DNA from: Paraspadella gotoi
Lineage: Eukaryota > Chaetognatha
Reading direction: 5' to 3'
Length of the DNA: 64,000 nt
NCBI GenBank assembly: GCA_051294375.1
Contig: CM119269.1
Location: 3,584,690 to 3,648,689 of the forward strand
Shown here: in pieces, positions 35,996-64,000 of the stretch
How positions within the stretch are numbered: the stretch's first letter is position 1
Layout of the letters: every line of letters begins with the position of its first letter
The notes under the pieces: model-generated
The model's database searches: none
Seen by the model: the letters and a program-made list of their open reading frames with translations, nothing else
What the model was told of the DNA's origin: nothing
Position numbers and translations under genes: made by a program

Positions 35996-37798
35996 ATACA
36001 TATCTCCCTTCTTCGGCCCCGGATTCAGGCCCTTCCACCACAAACATCGTCATTTTGAAATCTAGTTTTTATTTTGGTGTGATTAATCTAATAAAATGTT
36101 GTTTGCTGATATCTTATTACGTATGAATTTAACACAAGTGTCGTTGAAATTATTAGTCATAGAATGTCTATAACAATACATATAACTTAAATAGTACGAA
36201 ACCAAAAGTTCAGACATACAAACTAATTCCCTAATAGTCTAGAAAACATTACTTTGCCCTGTACGTCTAGTACAATAATTCAGGATGAGCTTATGCATAA
36301 AAAAAAAGGCAACCTTCTATTTCTAACGGTAAAGGTGAAACGAATAAACAACCTTTAAGCGTAACCCCTCCAAGTTCAGGTCGCGCGCCGCCGCCGCCGC
36401 CTCCACCCCCTCCATGCCCCGCCTTCGCTTGACAACCGAGACCCCGTTTATAATCTAATAACGATGATGAAGATTAAGCGAGTCTCTGCCGGTAAGAGCT
36501 TTTTTTTTTCTTTGTCTCCTCCCTCGAGGCCATTTTACTAAAAAAAAAGGGGGGGGCAGCCTTTAATTAAACCGCTAGGTTCATTCATTAAATCGGTTTT
36601 AAATTTTAAATTATTAGACAATTAAAGCGTACTTAAATTATATATATCTTTTTTTTTTGTTGCTGTTTTTACAACCGATGTTATTTTCCCCCTTTTCAGT
36701 TTGAGCGACATATTCTCATGCGAAAACGGATTAAGATCAGAGAAAATAGAACAACAAGGTCCGATCCTTGAGGCTTTGATAAAAAAGAAGCTTTGCGGGA
36801 TCTAACGAAAGAATTCAGTTGGCATTCCGGATCTACGAAGCGACTAAATAAATTTATCTTAACTCTACCACGGAGTGAAACTTTGGATGGCTCAGCGAAG
36901 GCATGTCCGTTTCGATTTTAATGATTTTAAAAATTATCATTGTCTCACAGGACGGAAGGTTATTATTATTATTATCGCTGTTTCAGGAAATATTTTATTT
37001 TTTTCTACTTATGTAACTTTAAAAGTAGCTTAGGAGAACATCAACATCGAAATGAAAAAAAGTTCTTTAATTCCTTTTGCTCTATGAATTTTACGACTTT
37101 TTTAAAGTAACATTTGCGGTATTTGACTAAATTTCAAATTTAATTTTATCTTTTCTCCGTTTCTTGTCATCGCAGAAGATAGTTAATCAAAAAAAAAGTG
37201 AAAGATGAAGCATCTGGTCAGGAAAAAAATGAATGATAAGGAAAAATGGAAAAAAATTTAGTTCAATTTATCTTAGTGAACGTTTTATCGAGTGAACATA
37301 CATACAGACTGGAAAACTAAATTTCTTTGATCTTTGCATTCGTCAAATGTCAAAATAATCAGAGATAATATTTTTACTTTCAGTTTTCACATTATTGGCA
37401 TATCGTTGAGAGATTGAATCTGTTGAGTATATCATTTTTTTCGTATTCTCTCTAACATTCTCTCTAACATTTTTAAGCTTTGATTCATACATTTTTCTTT
37501 TCATTTCATATCATTAACCTATTTGTTTAAATCAAGTTGTTATCATCACAAATTCAAATAAATGTTGTCTTTTGTTTTACTCGGGTTTCGACACTATAAA
37601 ATAAAAGAAAAGTATATTTTTCGAGGAAACAATAAACGTATTAAACATTTTTTTTTCAGGAAAAAGATCAAACTTTCAAGAATTACAGACGAGTCTTCTC
37701 TTATTTCGGTCTACTAATCTCGCGCACTCAATCGTAAAAGTAAATTGACTAATTATCGTCGCGACTTTTTAAAGGGTTATAAATCAGAATGATTAAAA

Positions 37799-37827
37799 AA
37801 GAAAGAAAGAAAGAAACAATGAATGAG

Positions 37828-37906
<79 letters not shown>

Positions 37907-37935
37907 AAAAAAGAAAAACAGAGAAAGAAAGAAAA
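37799..37935 (+). repeat. (GAAA)n microsatellite
   Basis: A GAAA tract about 0.8 kb upstream of the PH-SH2-Roc start. Confidence 0.95.
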
Positions 37936-38025
37936 AACCTAAACAAATTAAGAAAGAAAAGAAGAGAAATCAAAAAAAGCATGAATGAAATCTATATAAT
38001 CATAAGTAAAGAATAATAGGAGAAC

Positions 38026-38146
<121 letters not shown>

Positions 38147-38723
38147 GATCGCGCCTGTCATCAGCGGCAGCGGCGGCGTCGGCAGCTGCGGCGGATCGAA
38201 AGTCAAAAAGTAAAGAAGCTCGTCTGCCCTCGATCCGGCTGCATCCTTCTGCATGCTGACGAATCCGTCTGCCTCACCTTCAAACCAGTTTACGTCAGTG
38301 ACAACGAACTCGACGACGACGACAACAACGACGACAAAAAGGACGATGTAGAATGACGATGACGTAAACGGGAATTTTCATCCAGATTTCGCAATTCTAT
38401 TCCCTTTTAATTCTTTTATGCTGTTTAAACAACGGATAATTCATCCCAATATTTACTTAACCAATTTCGATCCCAGAGCAAAGGGAATTTTCGAATTTTA
38501 ATTCATTGTTGAATCTGAACGCTCAAAGTTTTGGTCCATTCTCGGTTTTACATGGGTTTTCTACTTCTCAAAGTCAACCTGGAGCAAGCATAACGACAAG
38601 CTATCACTATAAGTATAACGACTATGATCTCACTATGTGAACTCAAAGTAACGTGATTTGCCTGCTTTTTACTTTTACAACGACATCAGCTACATTAGCT
38701 ACGATAGCCACGTCAACTTCGCA

Positions 38724-64000
<25,277 letters not shown>

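Overview
The window is nuclear DNA from an invertebrate animal whose lineage I cannot place. All main genes are split into GT-AG exons of about 60-560 bp with conserved metazoan domains. Exons are GC-rich and introns AT-rich, crowded with GA/CT, GAAA/TTTC and longer tandem repeats. One 120-base N gap (42345-42464) marks a draft assembly, and a few exons show apparent frame breaks that may be assembly indels.

Layout. (1) 1-14 kb, plus strand: 3' part of a neuron navigator (NAV/unc-53) gene: coiled coils, basic Ser-rich region, AAA-type ATPase and C-terminus; its 5' end lies outside the window. (2) 15.7-18.5 kb, plus strand: two adjacent three-exon paralogues for small secreted cysteine-rich proteins I cannot assign to a family; the second carries two copies of a ~230-bp dispersed repeat in its last intron and a third copy follows it. 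A doubtful acidic-tail exon follows at 18.9-19.2 kb. (3) 20.8-31.5 kb, minus strand: a complete ten-exon Rh-type ammonium/CO2 channel gene of 450 residues. (4) 31.5-38.7 kb: intergenic, simple repeats and a dispersed repeat. (5) 38.7-64 kb, plus strand, running off the right edge: one large gene assembled here from 13 exons, nearly all with matching splice phases. It encodes a PH domain, a Btk-type Cys-rich motif, a Pro-rich linker, two SH2 domains and a Roc GTPase domain with a P-loop and a DFGGE motif. I know of no described protein with this order. Its introns hold a 2.5-kb element with ~0.47-kb terminal inverted repeats and hammerhead-ribozyme-like cores, the 3' end of a LINE, and an 8-kb array of the octamer CATCCCTH.

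The genes are functionally unrelated (cytoskeletal guidance, secreted protein, ammonium transport, phosphotyrosine/GTPase signalling). The PH-Btk-SH2-SH2-Roc gene is the best candidate for a previously undescribed system.
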